From contig JAPFBL010001929.1 in the NCBI GenBank assembly GCA_026182355.1, forward strand, positions 620,501 through 684,500: DNA of 64,000 nt, read 5' to 3'. Numbering within the stretch: position 1 is the stretch's first letter; every line of letters begins with the position of its first letter. Positions 22,115 to 32,503 of the stretch are shown piece by piece. The DNA is from Hermatobates lingyangjiaoensis (Eukaryota; Arthropoda; Insecta; Hemiptera; Hermatobatidae). The notes below the pieces were generated by a model. That model made no database searches. It was given only the letters and a program-made list of their open reading frames with translations, and was not told where the DNA came from. The position numbers and the translations under genes are program-made.

Positions 22115-22785
22115 ATTCAGACTACCCTGACACGTTCAACGATCAACACATAATATGATCAACAATCTCAATTTTAGGAACAATAATATTTATTTTTATT
22201 ATATGAGAAATAACAGTAGCATCTCTTTGACAATTGTTTTTATTCCACTTCTGAACTTATTCATTTAAATCTCCAATGTAATTGTTTTTTTAATTTTCGA
22301 AACTGTAACTTATTTTAGTTTTTAGCCTGGAATATTTACTCAGAAAATATTATGCCACAAATGAATTCATAATGGATTTGTAGACGTTGATTCATTAACA
22401 AGAGTGATTCTCTAATCGATAATACTGAGGTATATGCATTGAATAAATATGCATATTTTACCCAGTGTTTTTCTTTAAATCAGGAACTAACAATTACTAT
22501 GTTAAGTTAGTGCATAAACAATCACAGATCTTCTGTCAGTCAACAGAATAATCTGCCTGTCACCCATCATGCAATTCCCACAATTACTCTTTTTTCAAGC
22601 GTTTCAAAGAACAGATTTCAAAGGTTCTCCGTGCCCAGAAGATACGAGTATGCTACGCTAAGAGATTCTTAATTCTCATTAAAGTTAATTCTAAGTTTCA
22701 CTTACAAAGCTATTACTATATCTCTTTTGACATGCATATGATGCTAATTTCTATACGATTTCTTAAACTTTTTTTTTTTGAATCG
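22115..22785. other. no gene seen
   Basis: AT-rich intergenic-type DNA without recognisable elements. Confidence 0.5.
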
Positions 22786-23445
22786 TAGACCTATGAAAAA
22801 GGTTTTAAATAAAACCGAAACTAGTATTGATATTTCTATTTAAACCTGAAAAAATGAGCAATTACTGATAAAAAAAATTCTATTATATTCGATTATTGAT
22901 ACACTATCTACTGATATATATATATATATTTTTTTTATTATTTTTTTTATTTTTTATTTTTTTTTAAAGTTGTTATCAGCTTTTAATTTTATTTTAGTTA
23001 AATATTTTTATTTGGCTTTTATTTCTTTATCTTCCCTGTCTACCTTTCCTCCGAAAGTTGGCTACACTGTTTGAGTGCTTCAGTTCGAACGCCAAGTCAG
23101 TCGTTATCAGCCTTTGGAGCGATTCACTTCTTTTCCTGAAGACGAGGACATCGAAATATAGTAGTGAGTTCAGTGGTTTCCTTTCTATGTGTTCCTTTTT
23201 AAATTCTAGTTTATATATATACAAAACTAAAGTTTATCAGGACTCGGTCAGTTCCTTAAGTTCAAATAAACCTCTCATTGCCAACGTTTCGGTCTTTATT
23301 TAAAACCTTTTTCATAGGCATTCGGTTTTTTTAAATAAAGACCGAAACGTTGGCAATGAGAGTTTAATCTGAACCTAAAGAACTGATCGAGTCCTGATAA
23401 ACTTTAGTTTTGTTTCTATTCCACGGTCGATACTTTTAATAATAT
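22786..23445. mobile_element. family G and family C fragments
   Basis: A decayed family G piece (22786-22880) and a T-rich tract (22918-22970) are followed by a plus-sense hammerhead-like motif at 23125-23166. A family G inverted pair follows (about 23225-23310 and 23312-23420). The pair matches the one at 3545-3860. Confidence 0.6.
23125..23166 (+). ncRNA. hammerhead-like motif, family C-related
   Basis: Core CTGAAGA at 23136, extra C, short stem II (GA...TC), GAA, ATAT, A at 17. A closing C-G pair is followed by an internal loop and CACT/AGTG, as expected for a type I stem I with an internal loop. Confidence 0.55.
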
Positions 23446-23449
23446 ATAT

Positions 23450-23895
23450 ATACTGCTCTAGTTTTCTAACAACTTTACGGTGGGCTGGTATTAAATCCCA
23501 AATCATTTGTCCAAGGAACATATTTGTGCATGAGCAGGTAAATAAAACAACTTTTGAAACGGAAATCTTTATAACAAGGAAAACAAACAACAAAAAACTA
23601 TGTAGCAAAAACAATTAGACGTGTAAACAAGCTTTCGACCTCTAACATAGGCCATCTTCAGGTTAACAAAAGGAATATTTTTTTTTACATTTTTGTTTAC
23701 ACGTCTAATTGTTTTTGTTATTAAGTATTTTTGTATTATTTTCCTTGTTGTAAAGATTTTCGTTTCAAAATTTGTTGTATTTACCTGCATAAATATGTCC
23801 CTTGGACAAATGATTTGGGATTTAATACCAAATAAAGTAAAGTTGTAAAAAACTAGTTAAGTTGTAAAGTTGTTCGAAAACTAGAGCAGACCAGC
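23450..23895. mobile_element. family F inverted pair (about 140-bp arms)
   Basis: The left arm (23453-23640, minus sense) and right arm (about 23690-23895) are complementary, for example CTTATAACAAGGAAAAC against GTTTTCCTTGTTGTAAAG. The left half includes the intact family F motif and the right half lacks it. The right arm leads directly into PLE coding sequence at about 23900. Confidence 0.65.
23623..23667 (-). ncRNA. hammerhead-like ribozyme motif, family F
   Basis: On the minus strand: stem I GTTAAC/GTTTAC (five pairs, one T-T mismatch), core CTGAAGA, extra T, stem II GGCCT/AGGTC (5 bp with one wobble) around a 7-nt loop, GAA, palindrome AGCT, T at 17. It is 45 nt long. All core positions match and stems I and II are both good, so this is among the best candidates. 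Confidence 0.7.
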
Positions 23896-23899
23896 TTAA

Positions 23900-24604
23900 A
23901 AGTCGTGAATGAAGAAGCACGATAGTTTGTAAGTCAGACTGGAATTCATTCAACACAACCATCCAACAGCATAAACAGTCATTTATCAACAACGGTTACA
24001 GCAACAGGCACTTCGACAGAATTCTTAAAATTTGTTTAATGAATATAAATACAAGATCTAATGAAACCCATATTAACCAAAATACAGGCACTAACCACAG
24101 GATCTATTACAAAAATCAGTACTCCCAACTATACAAAGTAGATGAAAGAATTGTAAAAACAATCTTAAAAAACAATACATCTTGACTAAGCCTCAGATTA
24201 AACTTAACATTATAATATATTACAAAAGCTCCACCATATGTATGCAACCTCATCACGAAAAACCAAGAGACGACCAATTAAAGAAAACCAATCTTGTGTA
24301 CGAATACACTTGCCCTATTGGAAACTGTGAAGTCCAAAAGCATTCGTACATAGGAATGACGACCACTACTTTATCCCGCCGTCTAACTATGCGCCTTGGA
24401 GCTGGAGCAATACGCGAACACACAACTATAATGCATAAACAGCAACTCTCTAGGAAGATGCTCACAGAAAACACCAAAATACTCAGACTTGAACAAGATC
24501 AAAAGAGGTTGCAATTATTGGAAGCATTTCTGATTCTGGATAATAAGCCTAAATTAAACCAACAGCACACAGGTAGCACACGTCAGCTCAAACTACTAGG
24601 GTGA
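23900..24604 (+). pseudogene. Penelope-like element, RT C-terminus to GIY-YIG endonuclease (PLE copy 2)
   Basis: The first frame reads WNSFNTTIQQHKQSFINNGY and NHRIYYKNQYSQLYKVDERI, the segment after the reverse transcriptase in PLEs. It stops at about 24182. A one-base shift restores KPQIKLNIIIYYKS, then LKKTNLVYEYTCPIGNCE (about 24280-24330), SYIGMTTTTLSRRLTMRL and REHTTIMHKQ, ending with a stop at 24602-24604. The endonuclease keeps its Tyr of GIY, an intact YIG, the helix Arg, and Cys and His residues of the PLE zinc-binding site. An early stop (after KSRE) and one frameshift inactivate it. A hammerhead-like motif lies 160 bp downstream. Confidence 0.85.
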
Positions 24605-24764
24605 ACAATCCCCCCATCCTAACTTTAATTTATCTTTTTATCCATCCTTGTAATGTTTTGAAACTGTAATGTTTCTAGTATTAGATATAGTGAAATTTAT
24701 TTTTTAGTGAAAATTTTATTTAGCTTACTGTTATGTTTACATACTTGTTCGATGATATTAATTT

Positions 24765-24806
24765 TATTTCTGAAGATGGTTGGAGACAACCGAAATATGT
24801 CAAATG
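24765..24806 (+). ncRNA. hammerhead-like ribozyme motif at PLE junction, family E
   Basis: Stem I TATTT/AAATG (one wobble), core CTGAAGA, extra T, a perfect 5-bp stem II GGTTG/CAACC with loop GAGA, GAA, ATATGT (self-complementary with G-U pairs), C at 17. It lies between the 3' end of one PLE copy and the apparent start codon of another at 24821. That is where PLE pseudo-LTRs carry hammerheads. Predicted cleavage would follow 24801. Confidence 0.65.
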
Positions 24807-24820
24807 TTAGTCAATAAATA

Positions 24821-25033
24821 ATGATGGCCAACCAGAGTTTTGCTGAAATAATTCACCAGCTGAATCAAGATGATTTGAAATTATCTAGAAAATACGAAAA
24901 ACTGCTCAAAAGAAAGGTATGTTTGATTAAGGCAATTCAGTTTAACACAATTTGTATAAAAGAAGGTCTGCTCTGCTCCCTATTTATACTAATATATATA
25001 TATAAACTTGAAATGGTCCAACAGGACTTCTAG
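24821..25033 (+). pseudogene. probable N-terminus of a second, tandem PLE copy
   Basis: The frame starts MMANQSFAEIIHQLNQDDL and continues with a basic helix (SRKYEKLLKRK) and LIKAIQFNTICIKEGL. That looks like the Lys/Arg-rich start of PLE proteins. It then runs into a TA tract at about 24991-25002. The start codon is 20 nt after the predicted ribozyme cleavage site. The recognition rests on composition and context, so it is tentative. Confidence 0.45.
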
Positions 25034-25039
25034 TTCACA

Positions 25040-25200
25040 TAGGAAAGAGAAAAACAAAGAGTTAGCTTCAGCTACTCAAGGGGACTACTTCTGCCCGATG
25101 ACGACGACTGTCGAAATATCGTTGTGAGTCTTTTGTGTGTGTCTTTATTTGTTTTTCTCTTTCCTGTGTGAACTATATATATATATATATATATATACGA
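25040..25200 (+). mobile_element. family C fragment with hammerhead-like motif
   Basis: This is a plus-sense copy of the sequence at 3915-4035 and ends in a TA tract (25174-25197). The motif at 25091-25130 has CCGATGA, extra C, stem II GAC-GACT-GTC, GAA, ATAT, C. Stem I is weak. Confidence 0.55.
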
Positions 25201-27529
25201 TTGTAATGAAATCATAGAGTTATGATTCAGAGGAGAAAATGCAAACTTTGGCTACTAATTTTGACATCAGTGTCATCATGTTGATCATGACTATTTCAAT
25301 GTACTAAATAAAAAAAAATCACAGAGAAAACACAAACAAGAGAAAGCACAAAATATCATAGTAAGATTTAATTTGTTTGTTGTATATTTTCTCTCTGTAA
25401 TTTTTTGTCCTTGCTGCAACGCATTTTCTCCGGAGTTGTCATATGATTTGAGTCACCACCCACCCCCCAACACGTCTGTCTGCTCAATTTCTAATATGCC
25501 CTGCCTGTCAAAGCAGCATCCAATGGCCTATTGACTCAGTTTCAGTAAATATTCCTAACTGATATATCTGAATTTTTTTCAAGAATATACAAGTATAAAC
25601 AAATATTTCTTTAGCAGATTTTTGTTGTTGAATTTTACTGGCAATTAAAATGAAAATAAAAAGTATGAACGTTATGTAAACATATTGGTTCAATGTTCAA
25701 CATAAAATATATGTGAAAAAAAAACACAGTTCTGACTTCATTATTTAAGTCCTTAGTTCGAATTTTTATTCCTTAATAACTAAAAGTTTATAGACACCTA
25801 TGCATGTATCAAATAAATATTTTAGTTCCATATGATGACGTCTTCTGGACAAAATGCAAAGATTATCCTAGCTTGAAAACACACACCCAAGAATAATAAC
25901 TTCTAAATAACACTTCCCAAATATCAAATATTTGGCAATCTTCATGCTCTGTTTCTTCTAGTCACCGCATATTTCTTATATTTCATCTTCTTCAGAATGA
26001 CACCCTCTGGCACTTGCCTACGGGTTCTCTCCAATCATTTTTTACTCCATTAATGATTGTTGTAGGCAAACATATACATACAACGTGAACGACTTATTCT
26101 ATTTGAATGAAGACTTTTATGGAATAACAGATATAATTTCCAGGTTTGAACAAAATCAGTAAATACTGTGCACTAAAAGAGCTACTGCAATTTCGTTCAT
26201 TCTGGAAGTAATTTTAGTTTATTTTTGATTCAAATAAACTTGACTTCATTCATGAATTGAATTCATAGCTCATTCAAAACTAACTTCACGTATTGAATAA
26301 AGCCATAAAACTTAAATAATCTTAAAGGTCATTCTAAGAGCTTAAACGCAATAATTAGTCGAAACACTTCACTCCTATTCGTAAAACACTTATTTATGTA
26401 TAACATTAAATAAAACTTTCTTTGTAAATATAAAGTGTTATTACACAACCTCTGAGAGGTGATTATAAATGTAATCTGGTTTGATATAATACAGCATGTC
26501 TGGGCCTTTCAACCATTACTGTATATTATAATGATCAACGTCCATGTTTTTTTTACGCCACAGTTCTTTCACCGTATTCTGAAAGGACTCAATCCAAAGC
26601 CAACGATTGGGATTTAACCTCTGAGAATGCACCCAAGATGGACCTTGAGGAGTTAAAACCAATTCTCATCCTACCTAACGCCAACAGGGAGTCGAAACTT
26701 ATACCAAGATGTTGAAGGTACTGGTGAGGACTATATTTTCTCACCTCTCGCGGTCTTCTTTTTTTTTCTCTTTTTTCTATTTATATTCAAAGTCCAGAAA
26801 CTGCTCTTTATTGTCTTTGAAGAAAGCTGACCTGTATAGTTCTCCCACAGATCTTCCTGTGACGCATTCCAAGTTATACATGCATCAAGCATACAATGGG
26901 CAGACATCTATAACATACCTAACAGTCTCCCCAAGAGCATCCTATTCACGATAATGTAATCACAGTTTTTTTTGTTTTATATCTGAAAGAATTTAAAACT
27001 AAAAAGAAAGGCTTTTAGAATAGTAATGAAATTTCTCAATCATCTGCTCTGATAAGCTAATTGGAAAAACCATATAGGTCGCGTCCATCAAAACATTTTT
27101 ATCAAGGTCATGCAAACATCTAAAGAAATTCTCATGATGACCACAATTCTACCTCATGATTCTGTTACTAGATTTCAGAGTCAGGTTATTGGGGATATTT
27201 TTATATTTGCAGATACCCAGCGATGTTTTATTAATACTGATAAGGACCTTGTTAATTATATTAAATTAGTCATTTGGGGTCTAGTTGTAGCGTGAATGCC
27301 TTTCATAATGAATAATATAAGTCGAATCTTCGTTATCACTGAAGATTTGGTTGTGAGATAGTAAGACGGCAACCCTTGTATAGTTGTCCTGAACCTGAGG
27401 TCACAGCAGATTACTCAAGATCGCTAAACTAATCAACTTAAGTTGATGCAATCAAGCCAACAATGTGGTTAGATGATAACTAAACGATGTGTTAATTAAC
27501 AAAAGATACACTTTTTTGCTTGGTACTAA
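25200..27529. other. no gene recognised
   Basis: AT-rich DNA. The stretch 26560-26960 is less AT-rich and has an 81-codon frame at 26709-26954. A 61-codon frame lies at 27110-27295. Neither shows a domain that I recognise. Confidence 0.45.
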
Positions 27530-27675
27530 GGGGCCAGGGTAGACCAGTGGCAAGGTGCTCTTCTCTGAACTAGTAGATCTTTGGTTCAATACCCATTCTG
27601 GCTCAGAGATTCATTCATGCGGGAAGTGAATAAATCTGAGTGAGTTGTCCCTAAGAGAGGATGCTAAACCTGTTT
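27530..27675 (+). mobile_element. SINE head fragment
   Basis: The tRNA-like head begins GGGGCCAGGGTAGACCAGTGG, followed by a B-box-like GGTTCAATACC and the body start GTGAATAAATCTGAG. The copy loses similarity after ATGCTAAACC. Confidence 0.65.
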
Positions 27676-28590
27676 TGATTTATCATGCATCTCAACCTTT
27701 CGGCTATATCATGATAAACCAGAATAGGTTGATGTTTTTAACGTGGAGCCCTTACGCCATGTTACGAGTAACCAACTGTTTCCTCACGAATTAGACAAAC
27801 AAGACAATCCTCGTGAAGTACCAATCCCAAAATGTACCTTGCGGAGGCGGGCTTCTACGACCAACATCAATAAAAGCTATAAAACATAAGCCTGGTAGTC
27901 CTTAGATGGCTGATGGTTACTTCATGAGAGATAGCATCAAGAATTACGTGAAGCATGAAAAGGAAAAAAAAGAGTAACAGTTCATAGGGAGTTGAGATGT
28001 AGCAATGAATAGGTAAGTAAGGGCAAGAGTCAGTAATTGCAAGAAAATGTATAGGAGGAAGAAAGAAGAAGCATCGAGACAATAACTGCATCGCGAAAGG
28101 CCAGCCAAACCTAAGTCCACCAGAACCAGCCACAATTAGCCTCGTCCCAATAAATCATAAGCCTGATAAGCAAAGCAAGTCGTCGGATTTCACTGGGGGC
28201 GAGAAATAAGTCTCATAACAGATAGGAACAAGGCGGGAAGAAAAGAGGAGTTGAGGATCCAGCTCCTGAAGCAGCGCACAACTGAGTGAATTTTCCACCC
28301 GCGGACACCAGCATAGATCAGGAACCCCAAGATAGCAGCTAAAGCCGCTGTTTTGATACCAAAGTGAAAGACAAGTCTTAAAAAAGACAGACATTAGCAG
28401 TACGTGGTAGGAAAGACGGGTAATCCCACAGACCAGGGAGCGCTGAGCAGACCTACCATTCCTGAACCCCGCCCACAAAGCACCGCAACAAATGTTTTGA
28501 AAAAGACAGGAGTTAGCCATACCTGACCAATAAGAGTGGACTGCCACCCAAGCCAGCGCGCGAAAGAGCGGACTTTTCACCCCCAGACGC
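27676..28590. other. unassigned GC-richer block with a 141-codon frame
   Basis: This block is clearly richer in G and C than its surroundings. A minus-strand frame of 141 codons (28155-28580) has several Cys and Leu runs but no family that I recognise. A related phrase (CATAAGCCTG) occurs at about 27887 and 28157, which suggests an internal duplication. It may be part of a longer mobile element whose end is the SINE piece that follows. Confidence 0.35.
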
Positions 28591-28591
28591 A

Positions 28592-28787
28592 GTGCCCAGG
28601 TTGTGCCTTTGTTAGTTCACAACCACCCAGGTGTGTTAAGCTCCCCCCCCCCCCCCCCAACACAAAGTGAAGGCACATTGGGGGGGGGGGGGGGGGAGTA
28701 CGTTACACTGTCTATCCCGAGCCTGTGCGACGTCAGGTACTAGTTAAAGAGCACTATTGTAAATACACTTGAGTGAGGAAAACTTTA
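28592..28787 (+). mobile_element. SINE fragment, C/G-hairpin subfamily
   Basis: Contains GTGCCTTTGTTAGTTCA, a run of C, the loop with GTGAAGGCACAT and a run of G. The usual SINE body follows (GAGCCTGTGCGACGTCAGG). The same arrangement occurs at 62310-62617. The tail is cut where the next SINE begins. Confidence 0.65.
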
Positions 28788-29220
28788 GGGGGCCAGGTTA
28801 GCTCAGTTGTTAACGTCCTCGCCTCTTGGCTGGTAGACCAGGGTTCGATTCCCACCTGGCCCTTGATTTGTTCACATGGTAGGTGAATAAATCTGAGTAC
28901 ATCTTCTCTTGGAGAGGACATTAAGCCATCAGTCCCGAGCCTGTACAATGTCAGGTACTCGTTAGAGATCCCTACTCGAAATGCACTTGAGTTAGGCAAA
29001 ATTTAGGACTCCCAATGTAGAATCTGTAGAATCACCGATCAAACAAAAAGCCGGTAAACGGCTGATGTTATCACCCGCTAGAGGATCACATTAACAATAA
29101 AAAAAAGAAGCTAAATTTAAGACCCCCAAAGTAGAATGTTTATTGCTGCGGTATCACAAAGAGCCAATGTTCAGCCTATGTGTGTTTTTTTCTAAGACTG
29201 CCACTGCAAGGTGACCTAAC
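28788..29220 (+). mobile_element. tRNA-derived SINE, long subfamily
   Basis: The head has A box TTAGCTCAGTTG and B box GGTTCGATTCC. The body contains TCAGGTACTCGTTAGAGATC and an insert of about 150 bp (from GTAGAATCACCGATC onwards) before a repeated tail motif, and it ends GCAAGGTGACCTAAC. Frames crossing it are not genes. Confidence 0.8.
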
Positions 29221-30540
29221 ATTTGTTGTACTACACACTGGTACCCTAGTGTATGAGTCCTTGTCCAGGGAAACTCCTGCAAGAACAGTATCATCACTCA
29301 TAAAGCACTCATCATACTAATGATTACGATCGGATCAGTGATATCATCACAATCTACTAACACAGAAAATCAGTTTAATTTCCAAAAATTCCCATAAAGA
29401 ACGTAAATAACAGAGATAGACAGTGGGATATTATTAATACAGATATGACAGTTTTAAATGCTTAGCTAATAGTTATGAGATCCGTGGTTACATGGCCTGA
29501 AGACTAGCTATGTAACGAAGGAGTAAATCGTCCCCAAGTAACAGTATATGCTGATTATATAAATCGTAGTTTATAAGTGCAGTCAATCATTCGTTTGCAA
29601 TTCTAAATGGTGAATATCTCAGTTACGTATCGAATTACTTGAAAAACTGGTTTGAAAGTAGGTTTCTTCAAAATGTTTATGCCTCGTTAAAACAAGAAGT
29701 AACTTAAAACAGTATTTAAAAAGAACAATATAAAGTCAAATACAAAATATATAATGCATTTTTACTTTTATTTATTCTCTATATGAAATATAAAGAAAAT
29801 GAAAGTATTGTATTCGAACTAAAATTTCGAAATGGGTTTTTCAACGAAAATATACGTGTAGAGGTCCTTTGAGTCAAATAAATAAGTTTTACAAATTAAT
29901 CCCCCCATATGTCTGTGTGTATATGTGTAAGTAGGATACCTTCAAAAATAAAATTTGCTATAGTCATGAAATTTTATATTAAGGTCCTTGCCATATATAT
30001 TAAAGTATATAGCAAACTCGTTACTGAAATCACATTTGTTTTAGAGCCATTTTATATAAAAAAAATTGTGTTTTTAGGTAAGCTAAAAATCTATCCACAA
30101 TATTTTGAATAAAACCGCTCAGATTATGGCTTTTCAGTTTGTATAAAATATATATATCCAGGTTGACAGCTACTGGGATCTGAGGAATGCCGGATTCTTA
30201 AAGTTCATATTTATGTATGGTCCATACCGTATTTTAAATATTTAAAAAACTTCACAGCCCTTTATGGAAAATATAAAGCACTTACTGAAAAGTAAGTGAA
30301 ATTTCATAATTCACGAATTAAATGAAATACAGTCAATTTAAATACATAACATTTTAATTGAACTACATAAGATAAAACGAACTGTACTTCTTACCAGCCA
30401 TACAAAGAATAGTACACTAATGTGGAAAATATGAAAATGTTTTTTCGACTAGCAATATATGAACTTTTAAAGAACTGCTATTGTTTGATAAGATAATTAA
30501 CAAAAAAACTTAAAATATTAATTTTGATATATTAAACTAC
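29221..30540. other. no gene seen
   Basis: AT-rich DNA with nothing recognisable. Confidence 0.5.
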
Positions 30541-30568
30541 TGATATTGATATATTAATTATAATAAAA

Positions 30569-30621
<53 letters not shown>

Positions 30622-30892
30622 ACAAACCACAAGGAAAAAAAGAAAACAGATGGAAAAAAAAAATGCTCTGAGGCCTTTCAATTTATGTCATCATAATTGT
30701 ATTATTATACAATTTGTATCTTATATGTTTTAAAATAAAATTTAAGTATTCTTAAGATTTTAAATAAAAACCAAAACGTTGGCAATGAGAGTTTAACTTT
30801 TACCTGAAAATCTGACCGAGTACTGATAAACTTTAATTATATATATATATATATAGATATATAGTAATAAATTAAATTAAAATTGATTAAAC

Positions 30893-30959
<67 letters not shown>

Positions 30960-30960
30960 A
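30541..30960. repeat. TA tracts, decayed family B and G pieces, (GA)n
   Basis: A TA tract (30574-30617) is followed by a decayed minus-sense family B piece (about 30660-30705, TGCTCTGAGGCCT). A decayed family G piece (30745-30835), another TA run and a pure GA tract (about 30895-30954) come next. The GA tract reads as Arg-Glu in one frame, which is not a protein-coding signal. Confidence 0.75.
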
Positions 30961-31440
30961 AGAAAAATTACTCTACCCCAATCTGCTACCGTTTGTTTTG
31001 GTTATCAATTCATATGACTTCTCACATCAGATCTTCTTTTTTATTATTGCCAACACTTGTGGACTTTATTTTTCTGCTATTCAAGATCGATAGTGCTGCT
31101 CATTGTTGATTCTATCCCCTTTTACAATGAGTCAACCATAATACTGATCGCATACTGTTACTTATACAAGTAGTAAGAACTTCCGTTGTCGATTAATTTC
31201 AGTCACCTTGTAGAAACCAGTATTATTTGCATTATTATGCTTAATTTGAAAAAAAAACATTATTAGATTAATAAATAAAGTAGATAATTTAAAGTTAAAA
31301 AGTTAAAAAAAAGTATTCTTTATAGTTCGATTATTTTTTTTTCAATTTTGATCAAAACAAAAGAGCATATGCAATTTAGAAGTTGATGTAACAGGCATTC
31401 CTTTGGAAGCAGTCCAGAAACAAAAAACTGTTCACCGACT
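30961..31440. other. no gene seen
   Basis: AT-rich DNA after the GA tract, with no recognisable element. Confidence 0.5.
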
Positions 31441-31519
31441 TTAGCGTATATATTTATTGAGTTACAGGTTTTGAGATTTTTTGAGGGTTTTTGGTCTGGA
31501 TATTAAAAAACACTTCTTC

Positions 31520-31557
31520 GCCAACCATTCGACATATATTTATGTCCTCCTCAGGGC
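31520..31557 (-). ncRNA. hammerhead-like motif with perfect 6-bp stem II
   Basis: On the minus strand: stem I GCC/GGC, core CTGAGGA, extra G, stem II GACATA/TATGTC with loop AATA, GAA, TGGT (decayed from ACGT), T. The stem II fit is perfect. Confidence 0.6.
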
Positions 31558-31781
31558 TAAAACATTAATACATTGAGCACAAATATTACAACTACATTAG
31601 ATCTATTGTTTAATAATATGTAACAAAAAAGATAACTATAGATTTTCGTATTTCAGTCTAATTTTGTATTACATTGATAAGAAATTCCAGAAATTTAAAT
31701 TTGTTTACCTGGGAAGTCTGTTGTGTATCCTTATACACCTAATGTAGTCGTAATATTTTTGCTGAATGTATTAATGTTTTA

Positions 31782-31818
31782 GCCCTGAGGAGGGCAAAAT
31801 ATACGTCGAAACGTTGAT
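31782..31818 (+). ncRNA. hammerhead-like motif, partner copy
   Basis: Core CTGAGGA, extra G, GAA, intact palindrome ACGT and T at 17. Stem II (GGC...GTC) and stem I (GCC against GAT) are both eroded. The two partners have lost different parts. Confidence 0.45.
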
Positions 31819-31880
31819 GAAGAAGTGTTTTCATCAAAAAACTAAAACCCTCAAAAAATTTCAAAACCTGTGAATATAGA

Positions 31881-32070
31881 GCGGTCAAGAAACAAACAGC
31901 ATGATGTTTATTGAGTTACTTTACTGTTTCCTTAGAGTAAAATGCCTCTGATTTGGTAATCGCTATCTATTTTGATCAAAATTAAGAAAAAGTGCCAGCT
32001 TGATTCAATACAGAGAACAATAAAATCTTCCAAGCAGAAGTTTATGGATGTAACTATCTTTCACAAGTAA
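31881..32070. other. short spacer
   Basis: No element recognised. Confidence 0.5.
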
Positions 32071-32503
32071 GGACCAGGTTAGCTTAGAGGTTAACATACT
32101 CGCTTCTGGGCTGGTACTCCGGGATTCGATCCCCACCCGGGCCTCGATTTATTCAAGCGGCAGGTGAATAAATCTGAGTATGTCGTCCCTAGGAGAGGAC
32201 GTTAAGCCGTCGGTCCCGAGCCTGTACGATGTCAGGTACTCGTTAAAGATCCCTACTCGAAATGCACTTGAGTTAGGCAAAATTTAGGACTCCTAATGTA
32301 GAATCTGTAGAATCACCGATAAAACAAAAAGCTGATAAACGGCTGACTTTACCACACACTATGGGATTAGTTAAACAATAAAAAAGAAAGAAAAAAAGCA
32401 AATTTCAGACCCCCATGTAGGATGTTTATTGTTGTGGTGTCACAAAGAGCCAATGTTCAGCCTATGAGAGTTTTTTGTAAGACTGCCACTGCAAGGTGAC
32501 GTG
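32071..32503 (+). mobile_element. tRNA-derived SINE, long subfamily
   Basis: The head holds TTAGCTTAGAGG (A box) and GATTCGATCCC (B box). The body and the extra insert match the copy at 28788. The tail ends GACTGCCACTGCAAGGTGA. Confidence 0.8.

Larger units (their letters stand above)
31455..31880. mobile_element. family G-like fold-back element with two hammerhead-like motifs
   Basis: Inverted arms of roughly 95 bp lie at 31465-31560 and 31780-31875, sharing CACTTCTTC/GAAGAAGTG and CTGAGGAGG. They flank about 220 bp of unrelated sequence, and each arm carries a hammerhead-like motif. Confidence 0.65.

Noticed and set aside
28155..28580. 141-codon minus-strand gene
   Set aside because: It was not accepted as a gene because it lies in a block joined to SINE sequence, shows an internal duplication and has no recognisable domain. 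It is kept only as an unassigned block.
30894..31109. Arg-Glu repeat protein
   Set aside because: This is a pure (GA)n microsatellite read in frame.
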